Assembly (NCBI RefSeq): GCF_009936235.1
Contig: NZ_AP022314.1
Span: 2,108,001-2,172,000, forward strand
DNA from: Mycobacterium xenopi
GTDB taxonomy: Bacteria; Actinomycetota; Actinomycetes; Mycobacteriales; Mycobacteriaceae
DNA: 64,000 nucleotides
Reading direction: 5' to 3'
The notes under the pieces: model-generated
Told to the model about the DNA's origin: nothing
Seen by the model: the letters and a program-made list of their open reading frames with translations, nothing else
The model's database searches: none
Shown: positions 26,548 through 34,500 of the stretch, piece by piece
How the letters are laid out: every line of letters begins with the position of its first letter
Position numbering within the stretch: position 1 is the stretch's first letter
Translations under genes and position numbers: made by a program

Positions 26548-27168
26548 CTAGTGACCGCGGGCCACCCATTCGTCGTAGTGGACGATCTCATCGCCGACGG
26601 TGGTGGTGTCGCCGTGGCCGGTGTAGACGACCGTGTCGGCAGGCAGCGTGCCGAGCCGGCTCGAGATCGACTGCAGGATGGTCGGGAAGTCGGAGAACGA
26701 GCGGCCCGTCGCACCGGGTCCGCCCTGGAACAGGGTGTCGCCGCTGAACACCGCTCCCAGCTCCGGGGCGTACCAGCAAACCGATCCGGGCGAGTGGCCC
26801 GGGGTGTGCAACGCGTGCAGCTGCGTCCCGGCGACGCTGACGGTGTCTGCATCGGCCACCGCGCGAAAGTCCTTGTCCGGATGGGTCATCCGCCACAGCA
26901 CCTCGTCGGCGGGATGCAGCAGCACCGGGGCGTCGAGCGCCTTGCCCAGCTCCGGGGCCACCGTCACATGGTCGTTGTGACCGTGCGTGCATACCACCGC
27001 GACCACATTGCGGCCGCCGACAGCCTGGACGATCGGCTCGGCAACGTGCGCGGCGTCGAACACCACCACGTCGGAGTCGTCGCCGACGATCCAGATGTTG
27101 TTGTCGACTTCCCAACTGCCGCCGTCGAGTTCGAAGGTGCCGTGGGTAACCACACGCTCGATCGTCAC
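26548..27168 (-). CDS. metallo-beta-lactamase-fold hydrolase, Rv2260-like
   Basis: 206-residue MBL-fold protein with the full metal set: CTHGHNDH, HTPGHSPGS, SGDTLF and a late YTGHGD. The GTG at 27168 overlaps the stop of mscR (GTGA), so translation is coupled and the longer start at 27339 is rejected. The family resembles glyoxalase II and thioester hydrolases. Coupling to mscR suggests hydrolysis of a mycothiol conjugate such as S-formylmycothiol, by analogy with glutathione systems; this is inference. Confidence 0.88.
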   Translation of the reverse strand: MTIERVVTHGTFELDGGSWEVDNNIWIVGDDSDVVVFDAAHVAEPIVQAVGGRNVVAVVCTHGHNDHVTVAPELGKALDAPVLLHPADEVLWRMTHPDKDFRAVADADTVSVAGTQLHALHTPGHSPGSVCWYAPELGAVFSGDTLFQGGPGATGRSFSDFPTILQSISSRLGTLPADTVVYTGHGDTTTVGDEIVHYDEWVARGH

Positions 27169-28250
27169 AGCATCACCACCGAGCGCAGCACCTTGCCAGC
27201 GTGCATCCTGTGGAACGCCTCCTCGACGTCTCCGAGCCCGATGCGCTCGGAGACGAACTTCTCCAGCGGCAACCGGCCCTGCAGATACAGGTCGATCAGG
27301 GTGGGAAAGTCGCGTTCGGGCAGGCAGTCGCCGTACCACGACGACTTCAGCGCCCCGCCGTGGGAGAAGAAGTCCAACAGCGGCATGTCGATGCGCATCT
27401 GCGGTGTTGGAACGCCAACCAGCACCACGGTTCCCGCGAGATCACGGGCGTAGAAGGCTTGCTCCCAGGTCTCCGGCCGACCGACGGCGTCGATCACCAC
27501 GTTGGCGCCGAATCCGTCGGTGAGATCCTGAATGGCCCTGACGACATCGGACTCCCGCGCGTTGACGGTGTGGGTGGCGCCGAAGCCGCGCGCCCACTCG
27601 AGTTTGGTGTTGTCGGTGTCCACCGCGATGATGCGCCGGGCCCCGACCAAGGCTGCGCCCGCGATCGCGGCGTCGCCCACACCCCCACAGCCGATCACCG
27701 CGACGGTGTCGTCGCGGGTCACCCCGCCGGTGTTGATCGCCGCGCCGAGACCAGCCATGACCCCGCAGCCCAGCAGACCGGCCACCGCCGGGTCGGCCGC
27801 GGGATCGACCTTGGTGCATTGCCCTTGGTGCACCAGGGTTTTGTCGGCGAACGCCCCGATTCCCAGCGCCGGTGTCAACTCGGTGCCGTCGGTGAGCGTC
27901 ATTTTCTGGTCGGCGTTGAAGGTGTCGAAGCACAAATGCGGCCTGCCGCGTTTACACGCCCGGCACTGCCCGCAGACCGCGCGCCAGTTCAAGATTACGA
28001 AGTCGCCGGGTTGCACCGCGGTCACGTCCGGCCCGATCGATTCGACGGTGCCGGCGGCTTCATGGCCGAGCAGAAACGGGTAGTCGGCGGTGATGCCGCC
28101 TTCCCGGTAGGTCAAATCGGTGTGGCACACCCCGCACGCGATCACGTCGACCACCACCTCACCCCGGCCGGGGTCGGGAATGACGACGTCCACCAACTCG
28201 ACCGGATCGCCTTTTTTGCCTGAAACCACGCCCCGCACTGTCTGACTCAT
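27165..28250 (-). CDS. mscR: S-nitrosomycothiol reductase / mycothiol-dependent formaldehyde dehydrogenase
   Basis: 361-residue zinc alcohol dehydrogenase of class III type. Catalytic-zinc ligands lie in CGVCHTD and GHEAAG; the structural zinc cysteines lie in CGQCRACKRGRPHLC; the NAD loop reads VIGCGGVGDA. Sequence and neighbourhood match M. tuberculosis Rv2259. The known enzyme oxidises S-hydroxymethylmycothiol and reduces S-nitrosomycothiol, protecting against formaldehyde and nitric oxide in the cytoplasm. It is the first gene of a pair with the MBL hydrolase. Confidence 0.93.
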   Translation of the reverse strand: MSQTVRGVVSGKKGDPVELVDVVIPDPGRGEVVVDVIACGVCHTDLTYREGGITADYPFLLGHEAAGTVESIGPDVTAVQPGDFVILNWRAVCGQCRACKRGRPHLCFDTFNADQKMTLTDGTELTPALGIGAFADKTLVHQGQCTKVDPAADPAVAGLLGCGVMAGLGAAINTGGVTRDDTVAVIGCGGVGDAAIAGAALVGARRIIAVDTDNTKLEWARGFGATHTVNARESDVVRAIQDLTDGFGANVVIDAVGRPETWEQAFYARDLAGTVVLVGVPTPQMRIDMPLLDFFSHGGALKSSWYGDCLPERDFPTLIDLYLQGRLPLEKFVSERIGLGDVEEAFHRMHAGKVLRSVVML

Positions 28251-28325
28251 GGGCTCTAACCTAACGCCGCTGCATCGTCTGCCTGCCCGCTGGTTCTGAG
28301 GCGGTGGGCGTTACGCTCTGCCGCG

Positions 28326-29150
28326 ATGGCTGCACTCGACGCGCTAGACGACTGGCCGGTCGCCACCGCCGCCGCCGCGGTCATCGGGCCCTCTGGGGTG
28401 TTGGCCAGTCACGGCGACGTCGACCGGGAGTTCGCGCTGGCGTCGGTGACCAAACCGTTGGTAGCCCGGGCCGTGCACGTGGCCATCGAGGAAGGGGTCG
28501 TCGAGCTGGACACCCCGGCCGGGCCGCCCGGCTCCACGGTCCGCCACCTGTTGGCGCACGCGTCGGGGCTGGCGATGCACTCCGACCACATTCTGGCCCG
28601 CCCTGGCACCCGTCGGGTGTACTCCAATCACGGTTTCACCGTGCTCGCCGAGACGGTGGAGCGGGCATCGGGCATCGAATTCGGGCAGTACCTCACCGAG
28701 GCGGTGTTCGAGCCGCTGCAGATGACCGCCAGCCGGCTGGACGGTGGCACGTGGGCCGCCGGGTTCGGCGCTACCTCGACCGTCGCCGACCTGACCGAGT
28801 TCGCGGCCGATCTGCTGCGCCCGGCGGTCGTCTCGGCGCAGATGCACGCCGAGGCCACCAGCGTGCAGTTCCCCGGCCTCGACGGGGTGCTGCCGGGATA
28901 TGGCGTGCAGCGGCCCAACGACTGGGGCCTGGGTTTCGAGATTCGCGACGCCAAGTCGCCGCACTGGACCGGTGCATCCAACTCGGCGCGAACCTACGGC
29001 CATTTCGGGCAGTCCGGCAGCTTTATCTGGGCCGATCCCGACGCTGACCTGGCCCTTGTCGTGCTCACCGACCGCGATTTCGGCGACTGGGCGCTGCCGG
29101 TGTGGCCGGCGCTTTCCGACGCGGTGATTTCTGAACACCGCGCCCACTAG
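28326..29150 (+). CDS. serine beta-lactamase/penicillin-binding-like hydrolase, Rv2257c-like
   Basis: 274-residue class C beta-lactamase-fold protein without a signal peptide. Motifs are SxxK in ASVTKPL near residue 41, YxN in VYSNHGF near residue 100 and an HFGQSG replacing KTG near the C-terminus. Such proteins are usually esterases or peptidases rather than true beta-lactamases. Order beside the DUF3145 gene and mscR matches M. tuberculosis Rv2257c. Little upstream leader is visible. Substrate unknown. Confidence 0.85.
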   Translation: MAALDALDDWPVATAAAAVIGPSGVLASHGDVDREFALASVTKPLVARAVHVAIEEGVVELDTPAGPPGSTVRHLLAHASGLAMHSDHILARPGTRRVYSNHGFTVLAETVERASGIEFGQYLTEAVFEPLQMTASRLDGGTWAAGFGATSTVADLTEFAADLLRPAVVSAQMHAEATSVQFPGLDGVLPGYGVQRPNDWGLGFEIRDAKSPHWTGASNSARTYGHFGQSGSFIWADPDADLALVVLTDRDFGDWALPVWPALSDAVISEHRAH

Positions 29151-29269
29151 CGCAACAGGGGTATCACGAGGCACAATAGACACGCAAAGCACAACTTTAT
29201 CCCGGGCTGCTCATCGGGTTCACCAGGTCGTTGGGGAAGACGTCCCTCGTGGAGCCGAAGGAGCAGCAG

Positions 29270-29782
29270 ATGCGTGCGTCGAACCAATTCGCCGACGCGA
29301 CCACTGGCGTGGTGTACATCCACGCCTCACCGGCAGCGGTGTGCCCGCACGTCGAATGGGCGTTGTCGTCGACTCTGGGCGCCCCCGCGAACCTGAAATG
29401 GACTCCGCAGCCGGCCATGCCCGGACAGCTGCGGGCGGTCACCAACTGGGTTGGCCCGGTGGGCACCGGCGCCCGGTTGGCCAACGCGCTGCGCTCGTGG
29501 TCGGTGTTGCGCTTCGAGGTCACCGAGGACCCCAGTCCCGGCGTCGACGGTCAGCGGTTCAGCCATACCCCGCAACTAGGACTGTGGAGCGGGACGACCA
29601 GCGCCAACGGCGACATCATGGTGGGCGAAATGCGACTACGGGCCATGATGGCCTCGGGCGCGGACGCCCTTGCGGCCGAGCTGGATTCGGCGTTGGGCAC
29701 GGCATGGGACGAGGCCCTCGAGGTGTACCGCGAGGGCGGCGACGCTGGCGAAGTGGCCTGGCTGAGCCGGGGAGTGGGCTAG
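29270..29782 (+). CDS. DUF3145 family protein, Rv2256c-like
   Basis: 170-residue actinobacterial conserved protein beginning MRASNQFADATTGVVYIHAS. The ATG at 29270 is chosen because AAGGAG lies at 29258-29263, with correct spacing; the TTG at 29231 has none. No catalytic motif is apparent. DUF3145 is restricted to actinobacteria and has no known role. Its stop overlaps the stop of the convergent lipid kinase gene in CTAG. Confidence 0.85.
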   Translation: MRASNQFADATTGVVYIHASPAAVCPHVEWALSSTLGAPANLKWTPQPAMPGQLRAVTNWVGPVGTGARLANALRSWSVLRFEVTEDPSPGVDGQRFSHTPQLGLWSGTTSANGDIMVGEMRLRAMMASGADALAAELDSALGTAWDEALEVYREGGDAGEVAWLSRGVG

Positions 29783-30714
29783 GTCTCCGTCGGCTGACCA
29801 ACCGGCCGGAGCACCCGCAGCGCGGCGGGCATCGCGGAGATCCGCGCCGGCAGCGCACACACGTACTCGCCGTCGGCGTAGGCATTGATACCGGGCGACT
29901 CCACGTCAACGGAGCGAGCGCGCGCCGTGCTCACCTCGTCCAACTCGACATGGGTTCCTTTGAACACGGTGGGAAACAAGCGGACCAACCGGCTTCGCGA
30001 CGCCGAGTGCACCATCGTGATATCGAGCAGGCCGTCGGCGTGGTCGGCGTCGGGGCAGATGCGCATGCCGCCGCCGTAGCTGCGGGTATTGCCGAACGCC
30101 GCCAGCGTGAGGTCGGTGACGATCTCGCGCTGGCCGTCGAGCACCAGCCGAAACGGCAGCAGCCGCAGCCGCGACAGCTCGGCAAGCATCGCCAGGTTGT
30201 AGCGCATCCGTCCGCGCGGCCAGCGCATCCGGTTGGCCCGGTCGGTGACCAGTGAATCGAAGCCCGCTGCCGCGACCGTGCCGAACCAGGTGGCGGCGCC
30301 CGCGTGGTCGCGGATCTGGCCCAGGTCAACGGTTTCCGTCCAGCCGTCGGCGACGACGTCCGCGGCACCCGCCGGATCCTTGGGGATTCCGTATTCGCGG
30401 GCGTGGTCGTTGCCAGTTCCGGCTGGCACAATGCCCAGCGGAATGTCATTGCCCGCCAACGCCTGTAGCGCCAGGCCGATCACCCCGTCGCCGCCGGCGA
30501 CCACCACGGCGTCAGTGCCGCGCCCGAGGGCCGCATCGAGCAGGCGTCGGGCGTGTGTGGCGTCGGTTCCGATGATTTCGACAACGTCGACGCCGCGCTT
30601 TTGCAAGCGGGCACTGGCTTGGTGGGCGGCGTGCGGCGCGTGTCCACGCCCCGACGCGGGATTGGTCAGCAGGGTTACTCGTCCGATCTCGCGGTGGCGC
30701 ACCGGTCCGGTCAC
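29779..30714 (-). CDS. diacylglycerol kinase-family lipid kinase, Rv2252-like
   Basis: 311-residue DAGK-catalytic-domain protein. It has LLTNPASGRGHA, the nucleotide loop VVVAGGDGVIGLAL and VPAGTGNDHARE, then a beta-sandwich lipid-binding half with ADGEYV near the end. M. tuberculosis Rv2252 phosphorylates diacylglycerol and is linked to phosphatidylinositol mannoside formation. Its start overlaps the end of the AGPS-like gene by four bases (ATGA), so both are made together, pointing to a shared ether- or glycerolipid pathway; that link is inference. Confidence 0.9.
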   Translation of the reverse strand: MTGPVRHREIGRVTLLTNPASGRGHAPHAAHQASARLQKRGVDVVEIIGTDATHARRLLDAALGRGTDAVVVAGGDGVIGLALQALAGNDIPLGIVPAGTGNDHAREYGIPKDPAGAADVVADGWTETVDLGQIRDHAGAATWFGTVAAAGFDSLVTDRANRMRWPRGRMRYNLAMLAELSRLRLLPFRLVLDGQREIVTDLTLAAFGNTRSYGGGMRICPDADHADGLLDITMVHSASRSRLVRLFPTVFKGTHVELDEVSTARARSVDVESPGINAYADGEYVCALPARISAMPAALRVLRPVGQPTET

Positions 30715-32315
30715 GGAATCAGCTTGCCGGGGTTGAGGATTCCGGCCGGATCGAGCGTGGACTTGACGGCCCGCAAGATCTGCACGCCCAGTTCGCCGAT
30801 CTCGTCACGTAACCACGGCCGGTGATCTGCGCCGACGGCGTGGTGGTGGGTGATGGTGCCGCCGGTCCGCATGATCGCGTCGCAGGCGGCAACCTTGGCG
30901 ACACGCCACTGCTCGATCGGATTGCCACGCTGCCCGGCAACGACCGTGAAATACAGCGATGCGCCGGTGGGATACACATGCGAAATGTGGCACAGCACAA
31001 GCGCGGGTGTGCCGGATGCGGCTAGCGCGCCGGTCAGCGCATCGGTGACGGCGGCCTTCAGCGCGGTGATGTTGGACCAGTCGGTGGCGGTCTCCAAGGT
31101 CTCACACAGCGCGCCCGCGGCCAGCAGCGAATCGCGCAGGTAGGGCGCGCTGAACCGGCCACGCTGCCAGGCCTGCGCCGGCTCTTCGCCCAGCGACGTG
31201 CCGCCGTGCGCTTCCAGTAGCGTCCGCGTCTCGGCGTGTCTGCTCTCGGCGTGGGCCGTGGTGCCCTCGAACACCGTGATCGCCAGGCAGCCGCCGGTGA
31301 TCTGCTGTTGTCCGATCGCCTCAGTGGTGGCGAGGTTGACCCCTGTCTCGGCCTCGTCGGAAAGCCGGATGACGGTCGGTCCGGTGCCGGTTTGGCTGAC
31401 GGCGCGCAGCGCGGCGGTTCCGGTGGCGAAGTCGGGAAACGACCATGCCTCATAGATGGTGGCCTCAGGTATCCGGTGTACCCGCAGCCGCACCCGGGTG
31501 ATGACACCGAACACGCCTTCCGAGCCGATCATTAGCTCGCGCAGGTCCGGCCCGGCCGCCGACGCCGGGGCCCGGCCCAGCTCCAGCGCGCCCGCCGGAG
31601 TGATGACCCGCAGCCCCCGAACCATGTCGTCGAAGCGCCCGTAGCCCGCCGAATCCTGACCCGACGAGCGGGTCGCCGCGAAGCCGCCGATGGTGGCGAA
31701 CTCGAAGCTCTGCGGAAAATGCCCCAGCGAAAACCCATGCTCGCCGAGCAGGCTTTCGGCCTGAGGGCCGGTGACCCCGGCACCGAGCTCGGCCACGCCA
31801 GACATCGCGTCGAGCGCGTGCAACCGGTTGAACCGCCGCAGATCCAGCGACACCACCGCGTCGAACCGGCCGCGGATCGGGTCGAGCCCACCCACCACGC
31901 TGGTGCCGCCGCCGAACGGGACGACGGCGATGCCGCGCTGCGAGCAATGTCGCAGGATGGCCGCGACGTCGTCCTCGTCGCCGGGCAGCAGCACCGCGTC
32001 GGGAGCCTCCTGCACACCGGTGTCCTTGCGCCGCAGCAGATCCAGCGTGGACTTGCCGCCGGCGTGCAGCAGCCGGTCACGGTCACCGACCCGGCAGAAA
32101 TCCGGGCCGACGATGGCCGCCAGCGCGTCGTAATCAGCCTGCCCCAGCGCGCTCGAAGACAGCCGGACCTGGTCTGCGTCGAGCTCGGCCACATCCGAAT
32201 CCTGCACGCCCAGCGCCTGTTTCAGCAGCGACCGGATACTTTCCGATAGCGGTTTGGCTGCCGCCGGATCGCCCCACGCGTTCCATTTCATGGGCGGCAG
32301 GAGCTCCTCGGCCAT
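30711..32315 (-). CDS. FAD-binding oxidase, alkyl-DHAP synthase-like, Rv2251-like
   Basis: 534-residue flavoprotein of the VAO/AGPS family: FAD-binding PCMH domain with VVPFGGGTSVVGGLD near residue 133 and TIGGFAATRSSGQDSAGYG, and a C-terminal cap ending in LDPAGILNPGKLIP. The His-rich HHHAVGADH near residue 495 is typical of alkyldihydroxyacetonephosphate synthase-type enzymes. Similar to M. tuberculosis Rv2251. It begins 17 bases from the divergent TetR gene and overlaps the lipid kinase, so it is probably the regulated target of that TetR protein. Confidence 0.9.
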   Translation of the reverse strand: MAEELLPPMKWNAWGDPAAAKPLSESIRSLLKQALGVQDSDVAELDADQVRLSSSALGQADYDALAAIVGPDFCRVGDRDRLLHAGGKSTLDLLRRKDTGVQEAPDAVLLPGDEDDVAAILRHCSQRGIAVVPFGGGTSVVGGLDPIRGRFDAVVSLDLRRFNRLHALDAMSGVAELGAGVTGPQAESLLGEHGFSLGHFPQSFEFATIGGFAATRSSGQDSAGYGRFDDMVRGLRVITPAGALELGRAPASAAGPDLRELMIGSEGVFGVITRVRLRVHRIPEATIYEAWSFPDFATGTAALRAVSQTGTGPTVIRLSDEAETGVNLATTEAIGQQQITGGCLAITVFEGTTAHAESRHAETRTLLEAHGGTSLGEEPAQAWQRGRFSAPYLRDSLLAAGALCETLETATDWSNITALKAAVTDALTGALAASGTPALVLCHISHVYPTGASLYFTVVAGQRGNPIEQWRVAKVAACDAIMRTGGTITHHHAVGADHRPWLRDEIGELGVQILRAVKSTLDPAGILNPGKLIP

Positions 32316-32320
32316 GCGTT

Positions 32321-32339
32321 ACAGTATTACATATGCTGT
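32321..32339. promoter_or_regulatory. candidate TetR operator in the divergent 17-base gap
   Basis: An imperfect 19-base palindrome with half-sites ACAGTAT and ATGCTGT (one mismatch in seven) separated by five bases lies between the AGPS-like gene and the TetR gene and covers the TetR start codon. Placement and symmetry suit autoregulation and repression of both divergent genes. The assignment is from position and pattern only. Confidence 0.5.
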
Positions 32340-32917
32340 CAATCAGTAATGCGCCGGCGGAAACCGGTGACCGGATACTGCGGGCCGCGGCCAGCTGCGT
32401 GCGCGATTTCGGGGTGGAGCGGGTGACCCTGGCCGAGATCGCGCGCCGGGCCGGGGTGAGCCGGCCGACGGTCTACCGTCGCTGGCCCGACACGCGGTCC
32501 ATCCTGGCCGCGTTAATGACCCGCCACATCACCGGCGCGGCACGCGACGTTCCCGCACGCGGCGAAGGCCGCGAGGCCCTGGTCGAGCGGATCGTGACAG
32601 TGGCCGAACGGTTACGGCGCGACAAGCTCGTCATGGCCGTGCTGCGCTCCGAGCTGGCGATGGTCTACATCACCGAGCGGCTGGGCACCAGCCAGCGACT
32701 GCTCATCGACGTCTTGGCCGACGAACTGCGCGCCGCACAGCGCCACGGCAGCGTCCGCTCGGGTGATCCGCGTCGGCTCGCAGCGATGGTGTTGCTGATC
32801 ACGCAGTCGACCATCCAGTCCGCACGCATCGTGCGGCCGATCCTGGACGCCGACGCGCTAAGCACCGAACTGGCCCACGCGCTCAACGGATACCTGTCCC
32901 GATGCCCGTCGCGTTGA
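32333..32917 (+). CDS. TetR family regulator, Rv2250c-like
   Basis: 194 residues. The N-terminal helix-turn-helix reads VTLAEIARRAGVSRPTVYRRW (recognition helix near residues 45-55), followed by an all-helical ligand domain. It is divergent from the AGPS-like oxidase with almost no gap, and its end overlaps glpD1 by 16 bases, so it is likely to control lipid/glycerol genes on both sides, as in the M. tuberculosis Rv2249c-Rv2252 block. The ligand is unknown. Confidence 0.9.
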   Translation: MLSISNAPAETGDRILRAAASCVRDFGVERVTLAEIARRAGVSRPTVYRRWPDTRSILAALMTRHITGAARDVPARGEGREALVERIVTVAERLRRDKLVMAVLRSELAMVYITERLGTSQRLLIDVLADELRAAQRHGSVRSGDPRRLAAMVLLITQSTIQSARIVRPILDADALSTELAHALNGYLSRCPSR

Positions 32918-34434
32918 CCGCGGCCCGCCGCACCGCCGACCTGCAGGCGCTCGCCGACGGCGCCCCGGTGGACGTCATGGTGATCGGTGGCGGCATCACC
33001 GGAACCGGCATCGCGTTGGATGCCGCGTCACGGGGCCTGCGGGTGGCGCTGGTCGAAAAACATGATTTGGCGTTCGGCACCAGCCGGTGGAGTTCCAAGC
33101 TCGTGCACGGGGGCCTGCGCTACCTGGCGAGCGGTGATGTCGGAATCGCCCGGCGCAGTGCGGTCGAACGCGGAATCTTGATGACGCGCAACGCACCTCA
33201 CCTCGTTCGGGCGATGCCCCAGCTGGTGCCGCTGCTGCCGACGATGGGACGCGCCGAGCGTACGCTAGTGCGTGCCGGCTTTCTGGCCGGCGATGCGCTG
33301 CGCAAACTGGCGGGCACGCCGGGCTCGATCCTGCCGCGCTCGCGCCGAATCTCCGCACAGGCCGCCGTCGATCTGGCTCCCGCTGTGCGGCGCGACGGGC
33401 TCGACGGTGGCCTGCTGGCCTACGACGGACAGCTTATCGACGACGCACGGCTGGTCACCGCGGTCGCGCGGACCGCGGCGCAGTATGGGGCCCGGATTCT
33501 GACCTACGTGGCCGCATCGCAGGCCACCGGCACGTCGGTGCGGTTGACCGACCAGCGCACCGGCGGATCCTTCGACGTCTCCGCGCGTGCGGTCATCAAC
33601 GCCGCCGGCGTGTGGGCGGGCGAGATCGACGAGTCACTGCGGTTGCGGCCTAGCCGCGGCACCCACCTGGTCTTCGACGCCCGCTCCTTCGGCAACCCCA
33701 CTGCGGCACTGACCATTCCGATACCGGGCGAGCTCAACCGCTTCGTGTTCGCCATGCCCGAGCAACTGGGCCGCGTGTATCTAGGGCTCACCGACGAAGA
33801 CGCACCCGGTCCGATTCCCGATGTGCCACAACCGACTTCGGAAGAGATCGACTTTTTGCTCGCCACGGTCAACACCGCGCTGGGCAGCGCGCTGGAGCCC
33901 TCGGAGGTGATCGGCTCCTATGCCGGACTGCGGCCGCTGGTCGACACCGGCGGGGGTCGCACCGCCGACGTCTCGCGCGAGCACGCGATCGTCGAGTCGC
34001 CTTCCGGCGTCATCAGCGTGATCGGCGGCAAGCTCACCGAATACCGGTACATGGCCCAGGATGTGCTCGATCGCGCGGTCCGGTCGCGCGGCCTGGCCGC
34101 CGGCACCTGCCGGACCCGCAACCTGCCGCTGGTCGGTGCGCCCGCCAACCCGGGATCGACGGCCCGGCCGGTTAGTGGACTGCCGGCGTCGTTGGTCGCG
34201 CGCTACGGAGCAGAGGCGCCCAGCGTCCTCGCCGCCGCGACCTGCGAGCGTCCCACCGATCCGGTGGCCGACGGCATCGACGTGACGCGCGCGGAGTTCG
34301 AATACGCGGTCACCCACGAAGGTGCGCTGACCGTCGAGGACATTGTCGATCGCCGCACTCGGATCGGCCTGGTTCCCGGTGATCGTGCGCGGGTTGTCGG
34401 CGTCGCCAAGGAGTTCGTGGCCGCCTTGGGCTAG
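32902..34434 (+). CDS. glpD1: glycerol-3-phosphate dehydrogenase (FAD)
   Basis: 510-residue FAD-dependent glycerol-3-phosphate dehydrogenase. The dinucleotide loop VMVIGGGITGTGIALDAASRG lies near residue 27, followed by LVEKHDLAFGTSRWSSKLVHGGLRYL-type family sequence, RTADVSREHAI and a C-terminal helical domain. It oxidises glycerol-3-phosphate to dihydroxyacetone phosphate at the membrane, feeding electrons to quinone. Co-transcription with the overlapping TetR gene is probable. Dihydroxyacetone phosphate is also the substrate precursor for AGPS-like enzymes, giving a plausible biochemical link to the divergent operon. Confidence 0.93.
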   Translation: MPVALTAARRTADLQALADGAPVDVMVIGGGITGTGIALDAASRGLRVALVEKHDLAFGTSRWSSKLVHGGLRYLASGDVGIARRSAVERGILMTRNAPHLVRAMPQLVPLLPTMGRAERTLVRAGFLAGDALRKLAGTPGSILPRSRRISAQAAVDLAPAVRRDGLDGGLLAYDGQLIDDARLVTAVARTAAQYGARILTYVAASQATGTSVRLTDQRTGGSFDVSARAVINAAGVWAGEIDESLRLRPSRGTHLVFDARSFGNPTAALTIPIPGELNRFVFAMPEQLGRVYLGLTDEDAPGPIPDVPQPTSEEIDFLLATVNTALGSALEPSEVIGSYAGLRPLVDTGGGRTADVSREHAIVESPSGVISVIGGKLTEYRYMAQDVLDRAVRSRGLAAGTCRTRNLPLVGAPANPGSTARPVSGLPASLVARYGAEAPSVLAAATCERPTDPVADGIDVTRAEFEYAVTHEGALTVEDIVDRRTRIGLVPGDRARVVGVAKEFVAALG

Positions 34435-34456
34435 CCGGCCAGAATTCGATAGCTGC

Positions 34457-34477
34457 TACTATATGATAGTAACTATC
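34457..34477. promoter_or_regulatory. two overlapping palindromes upstream of flavin monooxygenase gene
   Basis: In an AT-rich leader, TACTAT-N3-ATAGTA (34457-34471) overlaps GATAGT-A-ACTATC (34465-34477). Both have perfect six-base arms. They lie 24 to 44 bases before the ATG at 34501, where a promoter is expected, so they are good candidates for a repressor operator. Which protein binds is unknown; the TetR encoded downstream is one candidate. Confidence 0.5.
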
Positions 34478-34500
34478 ACTTTCTACAGGCGAGGTGAGCG

